Positions 41,867 to 51,023 of a DNA stretch of 64,000 nt are shown here, piece by piece; position 1 is the first letter of the stretch; each line of letters starts with the position of its first letter. The notes under the pieces are model-generated. The model did no database searches and was not told where the DNA came from. It worked only from the letters and a program-made list of their open reading frames with translations. The translations under genes and the position numbers were made by a program. This stretch comes from Chryseobacterium herbae (lineage in GTDB: Bacteria; Bacteroidota; Bacteroidia; Flavobacteriales; Weeksellaceae), in contig NZ_JAOAMU010000001.1 of NCBI RefSeq assembly GCF_025154075.1, positions 1,116,479 through 1,180,478 of the forward strand, written 5' to 3'.

Positions 41867-43543
41867 TTATTTCTTAATCAATTTCGCATTCGCCATTTTA
41901 TTCCCATCCGTCTTTATCGTCACCAGATAAGCCCCCTGAATCAAATTCTGAGTATTAATCTTCGTCACTTTATTCTTTGTTTTCATGCTCTGCAGCTGTC
42001 TTCCACCCATATCATACAGCATTAGATCCGCTTCTTTAAAGTCAAAGCCAATTTCCACGTAAGCATAATCTGAAACCGGATTCGGATAGATCTTAATGTC
42101 TTGTTTTTCGATGAGTTTATTGATCTGGCTATCTCCTAGCTTCACAATCTTCCAGTTCTCTTTTCCTAGTTCTTCAGCACTGGTTCCGGCAAGAATGATG
42201 GAGCCGTCTCTGTTTAATTTAATATCTGAAAGTCTTTCTTCTTTCTTCCTGGATTCTCCTTTCACATATTTTCTCCACTCTTCATTTCCGTCCTGATTCA
42301 GGTACAGCATCCAGAAGGTTTCATCATCGGAGGAGGTCCCTGAGCCTGTCGAAGGGCCTTCCGCCTGCGTATAGCCTCCTAAAAGAATTCCCTTCGAAGA
42401 TTTGTCATCTGCTGAATGAAGGACACTCATTCCCATTAAAATATCGCGGTTCTTGAAATTGAAAGATTTCTGCCAGATTTCTTCGCCTCTTTCGTTAAGT
42501 GAGATCAACCACAGGTCAGTTCCTTCTTCAATTCCTACCGTTTTATTACCTGATCTTTCGGATCTGGATTCTCCACCGATTACATATCCGGCTGATGTTA
42601 AACCCAATGTTCTGATATGATCATCACCTTTTCCTCCAAAGTTCTTTTCCCACTCTACTTTTCCGGTTTTGTCAAGTTTCACGATCCAGTAATCTCCTTC
42701 GCCGAAGTTTTCTGTAGATTTAGCAGTTCGGGATACGGGATGCGGGGTTGTTGCAGACGACTTATCTGTAGAACCTGAAACCCGGATCTCGGAACTCCTC
42801 GAGTAAATTCCCAATAATGCTCCACCATCTCTCGTAGGAATCATTTTTTCCACTTCGTCCAGACCTTTTCCTCCTAAAACAGTTTCAGAAAGAACCTTTC
42901 CGTTTTTATCCAATCTGGAAATCCAAACATCTTTTGATCCATAACCGCTGGTTCCCTGAGGTAGTTTACCCTGAGCGGAGTCGAAGGGAAGGGAACTTTG
43001 TCTGTTTCCTGCTACAAAAAATCCAAGATCCATAGTTTGAATGACAGCTCTGGCTTCTTCATCAGAAGAACTTCCCAATGTTTTCTGCCAAAGCTCATCT
43101 CCGAATTCATTGATTCTGATCAGCCAGATATCAGACCCTCCTTTGGAATCTTCTTTTTTATCCAGTCCTTTTCCGGAATAAGAGGTTCCGGACAGAAGAA
43201 ATCCTCCTTCCTGAGTAGCTACAGAAGCTGACAGATAATCATGATTCTGTCCTGAGAAATATTTTTCCCAGACCTGTTCACCCTGTTGGTTCAGTTTGAT
43301 TAAATGGAAATCGTAGCCATTGTTTTGCTTTTGGCTATTAGCTGCTGGCGTCTGGCGGGATCCTGAGCTCGTCGAAGGATGAATCGAGCTTCCCGAAATA
43401 AGATATTGCTGATCAATAGTTGTGGTAACCTGGCTTAGAAAATTCTGTGTAGAAGACTTAATGTCTTTCTGCCACAATACTTCCTGGGCAGAAAGCCCCA
43501 GAAGAGTGCATAAGGTCAATGCACCGGAATAGAATATCTTCAT
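41867..43543 (-). CDS. T9SS-sorted beta-propeller protein with repeat-derived insertions
   Basis: A 558-residue secreted protein: signal peptide about 1-19, then six or more propeller-like repeats of about 60 residues (WxxKLxxxGxxxWxKxFGGxxxDE...GGxxLxGxS). A type A T9SS C-terminal domain runs from about 483 (KIYPNPVSDYAYVEIG to AKLIKK), so it is exported by the Por/Gld system. At least three loops of the propeller contain in-frame insertions encoded by repeat DNA (GPSTGSGT, PFDSAQG, HPSTSSGS), and a fourth, SSATTPHPVSRTAKSTEN, looks alike. It heads the Rhs operon with its own promoter. Confidence 0.9.
   Translation of the reverse strand: MKIFYSGALTLCTLLGLSAQEVLWQKDIKSSTQNFLSQVTTTIDQQYLISGSSIHPSTSSGSRQTPAANSQKQNNGYDFHLIKLNQQGEQVWEKYFSGQNHDYLSASVATQEGGFLLSGTSYSGKGLDKKEDSKGGSDIWLIRINEFGDELWQKTLGSSSDEEARAVIQTMDLGFFVAGNRQSSLPFDSAQGKLPQGTSGYGSKDVWISRLDKNGKVLSETVLGGKGLDEVEKMIPTRDGGALLGIYSRSSEIRVSGSTDKSSATTPHPVSRTAKSTENFGEGDYWIVKLDKTGKVEWEKNFGGKGDDHIRTLGLTSAGYVIGGESRSERSGNKTVGIEEGTDLWLISLNERGEEIWQKSFNFKNRDILMGMSVLHSADDKSSKGILLGGYTQAEGPSTGSGTSSDDETFWMLYLNQDGNEEWRKYVKGESRKKEERLSDIKLNRDGSIILAGTSAEELGKENWKIVKLGDSQINKLIEKQDIKIYPNPVSDYAYVEIGFDFKEADLMLYDMGGRQLQSMKTKNKVTKINTQNLIQGAYLVTIKTDGNKMANAKLIKK
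42338..42356 (-). repeat. REP-type repeat inside coding sequence, copy A
   Basis: Imperfect palindrome with core TTCGA-N4-CTCAG on the minus strand, flanked by CCC/GGG, encoding GPSTGSG in the propeller protein. Confidence 0.85.
42969..42988 (-). repeat. REP-type repeat inside coding sequence, copy B
   Basis: Core TTCGA-N5-CTCAG on the minus strand with CCC/GGG arms; read in another frame it encodes PFDSAQG. Confidence 0.85.
43361..43379 (-). repeat. REP-type repeat inside coding sequence, copy C
   Basis: Core TTCGA-N4-CTCAG on the minus strand, encoding PSTSSGS. It is joined to a GCCAG/GCTAA-type tract at 43323-43357 that encodes RQTPAANSQKQ and resembles the intergenic tract at 52421-52457. 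Confidence 0.85.
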
Positions 43544-43582
43544 CTTTTGTGTATTTAAATATTAGTTTTATAAATAACGCTG

Positions 43583-43613
43583 CAAATTTAACATTTCTTT
43601 AACACCCAATCAA
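43583..43613 (-). promoter_or_regulatory. Consensus promoter of the T9SS/Rhs operon
   Basis: On the minus strand TTG at 43613-43611, a 20-base spacer and TAAATTTG at 43590-43583, 40 bases before the start at 43543. It fits the Bacteroidota consensus well. Confidence 0.75.
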
Positions 43614-43727
43614 GTCTCATTAACGAGATTTAATATGAATAATATCACTCCATAGGTTCCGTGTGTACTTCGTTATCTATTTCCATTAGACAAAGCTAGT
43701 CCTCTGTAACGACAGAACTCGTCGCAT

Positions 43728-43767
43728 AAAAATAAAAAGAGCCGACCCCCGAAAGGATCAGCCCAAA
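43728..43767 (-). terminator. Terminator of the RND efflux operon
   Basis: On the minus strand GGCTGATCC pairs with GGGTCGGCT through G-U pairs, followed by CTTTTTATTTTTATG. It lies about 40 bases after the stop of the outer-membrane component. Confidence 0.7.
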
Positions 43768-43802
43768 ACATTAACTGTTTATATTGATAGAATTATGATT
43801 TC

Positions 43803-45245
43803 TTATTTCCAGCCACCGCCTAAACTTTTGTAAATATCTACAACGGTACTCAGCTGCTGCTGTTTGGCTTCGATTAGCTCCATTTTAGCATCCAGAGCAT
43901 CTCTCTGATTCAGAAGAACCTCAAGATAATCTGCTCTTGAATTCCGGAACAATTGGTTAGCAATGTCAATCGACTGATCCAATGCTTTTGTTTCCTGGGA
44001 TTTCATCTGATAATATTGGTCTATATTTTTAATCTTTGACATCAGATTAGCTACATCCAGATACGCATGCAAAATTGTTTTGTCATACTCGTACAACGAC
44101 TGAATCTGCTTAGCATCTGCAGTCTGGAAGTTCGCTTTGATCGCACTTTTATTGATCAGCGGACCAGCTAATTCTCCTGCTAAATTATAAGCGATGGATT
44201 CAGGCATTTTAACCAGATAAGAAGGCTTAAAAGCTTCCAATCCTAACGTTGCAGAAATCTCCAATGACGGATAAAATTCCTTTCTTGCAGCCTGTACATC
44301 CAGTTTAGCAGCTTTCAATTCCAGTTCTGCCTGTTTGATATCCGGACGGTTAGCCAGTAACTGAGACGGTATTCCCGTATACACAGTCTGTGGCATCGTA
44401 GACATAAAGCTTTCCTTAGCTCTTACAATAGGTTGCGGATATCTTCCCAGAAGTGCATTGATCTCATTTTCTTTCTCCGTGATATCCTGGCGGATGGTAT
44501 ATTCTGCGGCTTTGGATTTTGCCAGTTCTGCTTCAAATTTCTTCACAGCCAGTTCTGTAGCGGCGGCGGCCTCCTTTTGAATTTTGGAAATTTCCAACGC
44601 TCTTTCCTGCAGCTTAATATATTGCTGAATAATATCCAGTTGATTATCCAGAGCCAGCAATTCATAATAATTATCTGCAACTTCCTCAACAAGACTGGAC
44701 AAAACGAAGTTTTTTCCCTCAACCGTAGAAAGATAATGGGCTACAGCCGATTCCTTCTCAGTTCTGAGTTTTTTCCAGATATCAATTTCCCAGTTCGCCA
44801 TCAATCCACCTTCAAAATTCCCAAGCGGGTCCGGCATTTCTCTTCCCGGTTCTATTTCTGTAGTGGCATCACCTGCTCCCTCGCTGGTATAACGTCCGGC
44901 TTTTTTAAGACCGGCTCCTATTCCAGCTGAAACGGTTGGGCTCAATTTTCCTTTTTTAGCTAAAACACTGCTTTTCGCCATTTCAATTTGCTGAAGCGTG
45001 ATCAGTAATTCCTGATTGTTTTTTAAAGCAGTTTCAATTAAGCTTACCAGATTGGGGTCTGTAAAAAACTGTCTCCATGGGGTTGTTCCACTGTTTGCAT
45101 TCGCATCCTGCTGCTCTTCCTGATTAAAATTCTGAGGCAGGTTTTCTTTTACTTCATCTTTTATAACCGTGGCCATCGGAGCTCTACAGCCTGTGAGTAC
45201 AAGCGATAGAGCAATGGCTGCTATATATTTATTATAAATCTTCAT
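43803..45245 (-). CDS. RND efflux outer-membrane factor (TolC/NodT family lipoprotein)
   Basis: A 480-residue outer-membrane efflux lipoprotein (signal peptide with lipobox LVLTGC at about Cys19). Two OEP repeats are visible: NPNLVSLIETALKNNQELLITLQQIEMAKS early and GIPSQLLANRPDIKQAELELKAAKLDVQAARKEFYPSLEIS late. The ending helix has QLFRNSRADYLEVLLNQRDALDAKMELIEAKQQQ. It forms the outer duct of a tripartite pump. It overlaps the permease gene by 14 bases. Confidence 0.94.
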   Translation of the reverse strand: MKIYNKYIAAIALSLVLTGCRAPMATVIKDEVKENLPQNFNQEEQQDANANSGTTPWRQFFTDPNLVSLIETALKNNQELLITLQQIEMAKSSVLAKKGKLSPTVSAGIGAGLKKAGRYTSEGAGDATTEIEPGREMPDPLGNFEGGLMANWEIDIWKKLRTEKESAVAHYLSTVEGKNFVLSSLVEEVADNYYELLALDNQLDIIQQYIKLQERALEISKIQKEAAAATELAVKKFEAELAKSKAAEYTIRQDITEKENEINALLGRYPQPIVRAKESFMSTMPQTVYTGIPSQLLANRPDIKQAELELKAAKLDVQAARKEFYPSLEISATLGLEAFKPSYLVKMPESIAYNLAGELAGPLINKSAIKANFQTADAKQIQSLYEYDKTILHAYLDVANLMSKIKNIDQYYQMKSQETKALDQSIDIANQLFRNSRADYLEVLLNQRDALDAKMELIEAKQQQLSTVVDIYKSLGGGWK

Positions 45246-48200
45246 GCTTGTTATCGTGTTGATAAGGTTCAGTTTGTTCTGTTAAAGGATTCTCTTCTTC
45301 ATATTTTGCCAGTTTCGATTTCTCGGCAATAGTTCCGAAAATATAATACAGTCCCGGAATAATCATCAGCCCGAAAATAGTTCCTATCAGCATTCCTCCT
45401 GCTGCGGCAGTACCAATCGTTCGGTTTCCTACAGCTCCCGGTCCGGTAGCCATTACCAACGGAATAAGACCCGCGATAAAAGCAAATGAAGTCATCAGAA
45501 TCGGACGGAAACGGATGGCCGCCCCTTCGATAGCTGCCTGCGCTACAGGAATTCCTTCTTCCGCTTTCTTCTGAACGGCAAATTCTACAATCAATACGGC
45601 ATTTTTACCCAACAGACCAATCAACATAACCATTGCCACTTGAGCATAAATGTTGTTTTCAAGGCCTAATAATTTCAAGCATAAGAATGCTCCGAAAATA
45701 CCCGTTGGAAGGGATAAAATCACCGGCAACGGAAGAATAAAACTCTCATACTGCGCTGCAAGGATCAGATAGACAAATCCAAGACAGACTAAGAAAATAA
45801 ATACAGCTTCATTTCCTCTGCTCACCTCATCTTTAGAGATACCCGCCCAGTCGATACCGAAACCTCTCGGAAGTGTTTTATCAGCAACTTCCTGAATCGC
45901 TTTAATAGCTTGTCCACTACTGTATCCCGGCGCCGGAGTTCCACTCACCTCTGCAGAGTTATACATATTGTGTCTAGTGATTTCTGACAATCCATATACT
46001 TTTTGCATTTTCATAAAATCTGAATACGGAACCATCTGTTCTTTATCATTTTTCACATAGAGTTTCAGCAGATCGGTAGGCAGTGCACGGTATTGCGGAC
46101 CAGCCTGTACAATGACTTTATAAGGTCTATCGAAACGGATGAAACTGGTCTCATAGTTGGAACCGATCAATGTAGAAAGGTTATCCATCGCGCTTTGTAT
46201 CGTTACTCCTTTCTGCTCGGCAAGATCATTATCCACCTTCAGCATATACTGAGGAAAACTTGCAGAATAGAAGGTAAATGCAGAACCAAGTTCAGGGCGC
46301 TTCTTCAATTCTTTAACAAAATCATTACTTACCTGCTCCATTTTATGGTAATCTCCACTTCCAGCTTTATCCAGCAAACGAAGCTCGAAACCTCCTGCGG
46401 CACCATATCCTGGTATGGAAGGTGGCTGGAAGAATTCTATATTAGCACCAGGAATATTTTTGGCTTTTTCCTCGAGCTTTTCAATAATTTCTGCAGCAGA
46501 TTCTTTACGTTCTTCCCAACTTTTAAGGTTGATCAGACAGGTTCCTGAATTGGATCCCGTACCTTCCGTCAGGATTTCATAACCTGCCAGTGAAGAAACC
46601 GATTGTACGCCATCGATATCTTCAGATTCTCTTAATAATTCTTTCGCAATCTGATTCGTTCTTTCCAGCGTAGATCCCGGAGGCGTCTGGATAATGGCAT
46701 AAATCATTCCCTGATCTTCCGCCGGAATAAATCCTGAAGGAAGTGAGTTGCTTAAGAAGAATGTACAGGCACAGAATGCCAGTAATAAAGGAAGTGTAAT
46801 AGATTTTTTCTTAACTGTTTTGTTAAGCATTTTCTCATATCTTCCGGCTCCTTTCGTAAATAAATTGTTGAATTTATCTAAGAAAATAGTGATCGGTGTT
46901 TTCTTTTTAGCTTTTCCGTGGTGATTTCTTAAGATCAAAGCACATAAAGCCGGAGTCAGTGTCAAAGCTACAACCCCAGAAAGGATGATCGCTGAAGCCA
47001 TCGTAATGGAGAACTGACGGTAAAATACCCCAACCGGACCTGACATAAATGCAATCGGAATGAATACGGATGCCATTACCAAAGTGATCGCGATAATCGC
47101 TCCACTGATCTCATGCATCGCCTCTTCCGTAGCTTTTAAAGGAGAAAGTCCTTTTTCTTCCATCTTTGCATGAACGGCTTCAATCACCACAATCGCATCA
47201 TCGACGACGACCCCGATGGCCATTACCAGTGCAAAGAGCGAGATCATGTTTAACGTAATTCCAAATGCGGACATGACTGCAAATGTTCCAACCAATGAAA
47301 CGGGAACCGCCAGCGCCGGAATTAAAGTCGAACGCCAATCTCCCAGGAACAGGAATACCACGATTGCCACCAGAATAAAGGCTTCAAATAAGGTATGAAT
47401 AACCTTTTCCATGGATGCATCCAGGAATCTTGAAACGTCATAACTGATGTCATAATGCATTCCTTTCGGGAAGTTATTTTTCTCAAGATCTTTCATCAAA
47501 GTTTTCACATTTTTGATAACATCACTTGCATTGGAACCGTAAGACTGTTTTACCGTAATCGCTGCAGAAGGTTTTCCGTTCAGTGTAGAATAGATATCAT
47601 ACATGGACGAACCGAATTCTATATCTGCTACATCTTTTAATCTTACAAATTCTCCACCCGATTTTGCTTTGAGGATAATATTTCCGTAATCTTTTTCATT
47701 GTTGAAACGTCCGGAATATTTCAGAATATATTCAAATGACTGAGAACGCTTTCCTGAACTTTCTCCTGTTTTACCCGGAGAGGCTTCCAAACTCTGCTGG
47801 TTCAGGGATTCCATTACTTCGTCTGCGGAAATATTGTAAGCGGTAAGTCTGTCCGGTTTAAGCCAGATACGCATTGCATATTCCCGGGTTCCGAGGATAT
47901 CTGCGAAACCTACTCCACTTACCCTTCTCAATTCGGACATCACGTTGATATCAGCATAGTTGAAAAGGAATTTCTGGTCAGCTTTAGGATCGTCACTGTA
48001 CAGGTTAATGTACATCAACATGTTGGGTTCTTCACGGGTAATTTTAACCCCTTCACGCACTACCAACGGTGGTAGTTTGTTGACCACGGAAGATACACGG
48101 TTTTGAACGTTTACTGCGGCTACATTGGGGTCTGTTCCAAGATCAAATACGATCTGAATGGATGCTTCCCCGTCGTTACCGGCATCGGACGTCATATATT

Positions 48201-48426
48201 TCATACCCGGAACACCGTTCAGACCTCTTTCGAGGGGAATAACTACGGATTTAATCAATAGTTCGTTGTTGGCTCCCGGATATTCTGCGGTGATATTTAC
48301 TTTAGGTGGTGAAATGGAGGGAAACTGGGTCACTGGAAGTTTTACCAGCGACAGCACTCCCATAAATACGATGATCAGTGAGATCACAATAGACAGAACA
48401 GGTCTGCGGATGAATTTCTTAAACAT
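45232..48426 (-). CDS. RND efflux permease, HAE1 (AcrB-like) family
   Basis: A 1064-residue proton-driven multidrug transporter of the HAE1 class. The first helix is IRRPVLSIVISLIIVFMGVLSL. The proton-relay aspartates are in GVVVDDAIVVIEAVHAKME (helix 4), with two large periplasmic loops and a second half with GLLGKNAVLIVEFAVQK. The loop signature GFIPAEDQGMIYAIIQTPPGSTLERT is typical. It pumps drugs, dyes or detergents. The C-terminal tail is cytoplasmic and polar. Middle gene of the adaptor-permease-outer membrane operon. Confidence 0.97.
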   Translation of the reverse strand: MFKKFIRRPVLSIVISLIIVFMGVLSLVKLPVTQFPSISPPKVNITAEYPGANNELLIKSVVIPLERGLNGVPGMKYMTSDAGNDGEASIQIVFDLGTDPNVAAVNVQNRVSSVVNKLPPLVVREGVKITREEPNMLMYINLYSDDPKADQKFLFNYADINVMSELRRVSGVGFADILGTREYAMRIWLKPDRLTAYNISADEVMESLNQQSLEASPGKTGESSGKRSQSFEYILKYSGRFNNEKDYGNIILKAKSGGEFVRLKDVADIEFGSSMYDIYSTLNGKPSAAITVKQSYGSNASDVIKNVKTLMKDLEKNNFPKGMHYDISYDVSRFLDASMEKVIHTLFEAFILVAIVVFLFLGDWRSTLIPALAVPVSLVGTFAVMSAFGITLNMISLFALVMAIGVVVDDAIVVIEAVHAKMEEKGLSPLKATEEAMHEISGAIIAITLVMASVFIPIAFMSGPVGVFYRQFSITMASAIILSGVVALTLTPALCALILRNHHGKAKKKTPITIFLDKFNNLFTKGAGRYEKMLNKTVKKKSITLPLLLAFCACTFFLSNSLPSGFIPAEDQGMIYAIIQTPPGSTLERTNQIAKELLRESEDIDGVQSVSSLAGYEILTEGTGSNSGTCLINLKSWEERKESAAEIIEKLEEKAKNIPGANIEFFQPPSIPGYGAAGGFELRLLDKAGSGDYHKMEQVSNDFVKELKKRPELGSAFTFYSASFPQYMLKVDNDLAEQKGVTIQSAMDNLSTLIGSNYETSFIRFDRPYKVIVQAGPQYRALPTDLLKLYVKNDKEQMVPYSDFMKMQKVYGLSEITRHNMYNSAEVSGTPAPGYSSGQAIKAIQEVADKTLPRGFGIDWAGISKDEVSRGNEAVFIFLVCLGFVYLILAAQYESFILPLPVILSLPTGIFGAFLCLKLLGLENNIYAQVAMVMLIGLLGKNAVLIVEFAVQKKAEEGIPVAQAAIEGAAIRFRPILMTSFAFIAGLIPLVMATGPGAVGNRTIGTAAAGGMLIGTIFGLMIIPGLYYIFGTIAEKSKLAKYEEENPLTEQTEPYQHDNKHEDL

Positions 48427-48448
48427 ACTGCTTCGTTTTACGAGTAGA

Positions 48449-49534
48449 CTACTCTGCTTTTAGTTTCAATGACTGAAGAACTTTTTTAGGATCCTGGAAT
48501 TTGGACTGTATTTTCTGGTCATCTTTTACCTTCTGTACACCTTCTAAAAGGATTTTATCTCCCTCGGCAAGCCCTGAACCTACCACATAAAGATCCGGCA
48601 GTTCGTAAGCTATTTTTATGTTTCTGGATTTTGCTTTTCCATTTTTATCGATGATGAATACATATTTCTGATCCTGAATTTCATAGGTCGCTTTCTGTGG
48701 AATGATAAGCGCATTATGCACAGGCATCGTCATCTGTACTTTTCCGGTTTCCCCGTTTCTAAGGAGTTTATCCGGGTTCGGGAATTTTGCTCTGAAGGCA
48801 ATATTTCCTGTTTCATTGTCGAATTCTCCTTCTATGGTCTGGATTTCTCCTTTCTGAGGAAGCATTTCTCCATTAGCCATAATCAAAGACACCTCCTTGC
48901 TTCCTCTGTCGGCAGCGTGGGTCTGATAGGTTAAATATTCCGGCTCTGAAACGTTAAAATAACTATAAACGTTGGTATTGTCTGATAAAGAAGTTAGTAA
49001 ATCTCCTTCGTCTACAAGGCTTCCTAATTTTAAAGGAATCCTGTTGATCACTCCTGAAAACGGAGCTTTAATATCTGTAAAAGATAAATGGATCTGAGCC
49101 AGTTTCATTTCAGCATTGGCAGCATCCAATTTAGCTTTAGCCATTGCTCTTTCGTTTTTAGAAACAATGTTGTTACTAGCCAATGTGCTGGCATTTTTCA
49201 GCTCTATAGTCGCCTGCTCTACTTCTGCTTTGGCTTTTAATAATTCAGCCTGGTACAGCTGAGGCATAATTCTGAACAGGGTTTGTCCCGCCTGTACATA
49301 TTGACCTTCGTCTACATAAATTTTTTCAAGAAATCCTTTTTCCTGTGCACGAACTTCAATGTTTTTCACAGATTGGATTTGTGCTACGTATTCTTTGTTG
49401 ATCACTGTGTCCATTTTTACAGGGCTGGTGACGGGATATACTGTGGCTTCTTCTTTTTCTTCTTTCTTCTGACTGCAGCCAACAGTCAATAAAAGGGTGC
49501 TTATCGCAATGCCTGAGGCAACTCTTTTGATCAT
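48449..49534 (-). CDS. RND efflux periplasmic adaptor (membrane fusion protein)
   Basis: A 361-residue lipoprotein adaptor (lipobox LLTVGC, Cys about 20, then QKKEEKEEATVYPV). It has the barrel-sandwich lipoyl half EVRAQEKGFLEKIYVDEGQYVQAGQTLFRI, a helical hairpin (about 90-150), the second lipoyl half FTDIKAPFSGVINRIPLKLGSLVDEGDLL, and a membrane-proximal end with IPQKATYEIQDQKYVFII. It links permease and outer-membrane factor. First gene of the operon; no regulator gene is adjacent. Confidence 0.95.
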   Translation of the reverse strand: MIKRVASGIAISTLLLTVGCSQKKEEKEEATVYPVTSPVKMDTVINKEYVAQIQSVKNIEVRAQEKGFLEKIYVDEGQYVQAGQTLFRIMPQLYQAELLKAKAEVEQATIELKNASTLASNNIVSKNERAMAKAKLDAANAEMKLAQIHLSFTDIKAPFSGVINRIPLKLGSLVDEGDLLTSLSDNTNVYSYFNVSEPEYLTYQTHAADRGSKEVSLIMANGEMLPQKGEIQTIEGEFDNETGNIAFRAKFPNPDKLLRNGETGKVQMTMPVHNALIIPQKATYEIQDQKYVFIIDKNGKAKSRNIKIAYELPDLYVVGSGLAEGDKILLEGVQKVKDDQKIQSKFQDPKKVLQSLKLKAE

Positions 49535-49684
49535 AATTCTAGAGTTTAATATAAATCGTTAATGTTTTGAATGGAAATAAAACGGTAATTAGGATTCCTG
49601 CGCCATAATTATTACCGGCATAGACAACGCAGTAGATCTCCCGCCCGGAATTGGGACAGAAAACGGATCACGAAAAATGATTTT

Positions 49685-50074
49685 TTAGATTCTGATAGAA
49701 CGGATCAGAATGAATGTTTTAACATTGGAATACAGCGAAAGAAAACCATTGATATCAGGCTTTCTACTTTTAGAAGAACGAAGACCAAAAATATAGACAA
49801 GACTGAATACACCGGCAAATACAGCAATCATCTGAATGGTATCAGATAACTGAAAATCATCTTCAGCAAGCTCAAGGGTGGAATTATCAATATTGTCTGC
49901 CATCTGCTGCACCGACAGTTTTTCAAAAGTCTGGTTCAGGCGGTTGGCTTTTTTGGGCAAATGATGAGAAACATGACCGGAATAGTCATTTCGAAGTGTT
50001 TTGACATCGAGTCTGCTTTCTACTACGAAGAGCAGAAAAAGACCTGTCAAAAAATATACTAATACGTTTCTCAT
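49685..50074 (-). CDS. Small two-helix membrane protein of unknown function
   Basis: A 129-residue protein from the ATG at 50074; an upstream ATG at 50095 is ruled out because a -7 box lies at 50085-50092. It has an N-terminal hydrophobic segment (VLVYFLTGLFLLFVV), a soluble middle with HVSHHLPKK, and a second helix (TIQMIAVFAGVFSLVYIFGL) followed by a basic tail. It lies 150 bases upstream of the efflux operon on the same strand, so it may be read with it. Function unknown. Confidence 0.6.
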   Translation of the reverse strand: MRNVLVYFLTGLFLLFVVESRLDVKTLRNDYSGHVSHHLPKKANRLNQTFEKLSVQQMADNIDNSTLELAEDDFQLSDTIQMIAVFAGVFSLVYIFGLRSSKSRKPDINGFLSLYSNVKTFILIRSIRI

Positions 50075-50084
50075 TTTGAAGTGG

Positions 50085-50092
50085 CAAATGTA
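50085..50092 (-). promoter_or_regulatory. -7 box TACATTTG upstream of the small membrane protein gene
   Basis: TACATTTGCCAC on the minus strand; the expected start near 50078 leaves a very short leader before the ATG at 50074. It may also drive the efflux genes, since no better promoter is seen before 49534. Confidence 0.5.
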
Positions 50093-50538
50093 CACTTAGA
50101 AATGCATACCCTCATAATAGATTAACAAAATTTAACTCTCCTTTAAATAAGCTGAATAGAGAAACCATGCGTTTTTAAGTATGAATCATTGCTAATCTTC
50201 TTTCAATTTTAACAATTATAGATATAAATAACAAGTAATTGGTTTTTATGCTAAATTTTACACACAAAATATAATTTAAAACAGAAAAAATAACATTCAA
50301 AAATGGTTAAAATAACTTAAAACGCAAATCAAACATTAAATATTATTAAAAATCAAAAATTTAATTAATATTATTAATAATAATTTGTATATTTATGAAA
50401 AATTATAAATAATAAATTAACAATCTGAGGCAGTTACTTAATTTAATGAAAGTGTTTTATTTTTAAGCTTTTATGTGATTTGTGATTGGAGCGCTTATTT
50501 TTTATGACTTATTTTTAAAACTAACAACCACTATAACC

Positions 50539-50586
50539 ATGAAAACTTTAATTATGAAAAACAGAATATCCTTTGCCAGGCCTTAA
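50539..50586 (+). other. 15-codon ORF before a terminator (leader-peptide-like)
   Basis: ATG to TAA encoding MKTLIMKNRISFARP, 33 bases before a rho-independent terminator. No larger ORF follows for over 400 bases. It could be a leader peptide of an attenuator or part of a small RNA. Confidence 0.35.
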
Positions 50587-50618
50587 GCTTGCATAAAGAT
50601 ATTATCTGATCCTTACAG

Positions 50619-50651
50619 AGAGCTGAAATTTTTCAGTTCTCTTTTTTTATT
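50619..50651 (+). terminator. Terminator in the 50-51 kb non-coding region
   Basis: Stem GAGAGCTGAA/TTCAGTTCTC (one G-U pair) with a short loop and TTTTTTT. It ends a short transcript that has no ordinary gene. Confidence 0.85.
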
Positions 50652-50680
50652 ATCTCTCAAAAAAATAAGGTCTCACGCGT

Positions 50681-50736
50681 ATGATTTAAATCATTTTTTA
50701 CTGTGTATCAGCGTAATAGAATTTTTAATACTTTTG
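50681..50736 (+). promoter_or_regulatory. Promoter with FNR/CRP-like palindrome
   Basis: ATGATTTAAATCAT (50681-50694) is a perfect palindrome with TGAT-N4-ATCA half-sites, as used by FNR-type regulators. The -7 box TACTTTTG follows at 50729-50736 in the typical context TTTTGCAGC. The only ORF right after is 14 codons (GTG 50763, MKKNCTFLFLLPAV). Confidence 0.5.
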
Positions 50737-51023
50737 CAGCAAATTAAAACAACACCAATAACGTGAAAAAAAACTGTACTTTTTTATTCTTACTACCGGC
50801 TGTTTAAATCAGCATTCCTACGGTAATCAGCTTAGCAAATCTTTATTGAACAGACTTATTTTTATCATTTATAAAAACAATACTGTAAAGGAAGCGTAAA
50901 GCTTAACAAATAGAAATATCAGATTAATTTATGTAAAATTAACATATATTTATTAAAAATATTCGTAAATTTATATAGTATTAATATCACTATTCATGAC
51001 ACCTATTCAAATCACTTATCACT

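Larger units (their letters stand above)
50093..51023. other. 930-base region without an ordinary gene
   Basis: Very AT-rich DNA, with dense TTAATATTATTAATAATAA-type sequence at 50360-50400. It holds two tiny ORFs, one terminator, one promoter with a palindrome, and AT-rich DNA in front of the lipoprotein gene at 51024. Two separate short transcripts are likely, one ending at 50651 and one starting near 50743. Confidence 0.55.
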
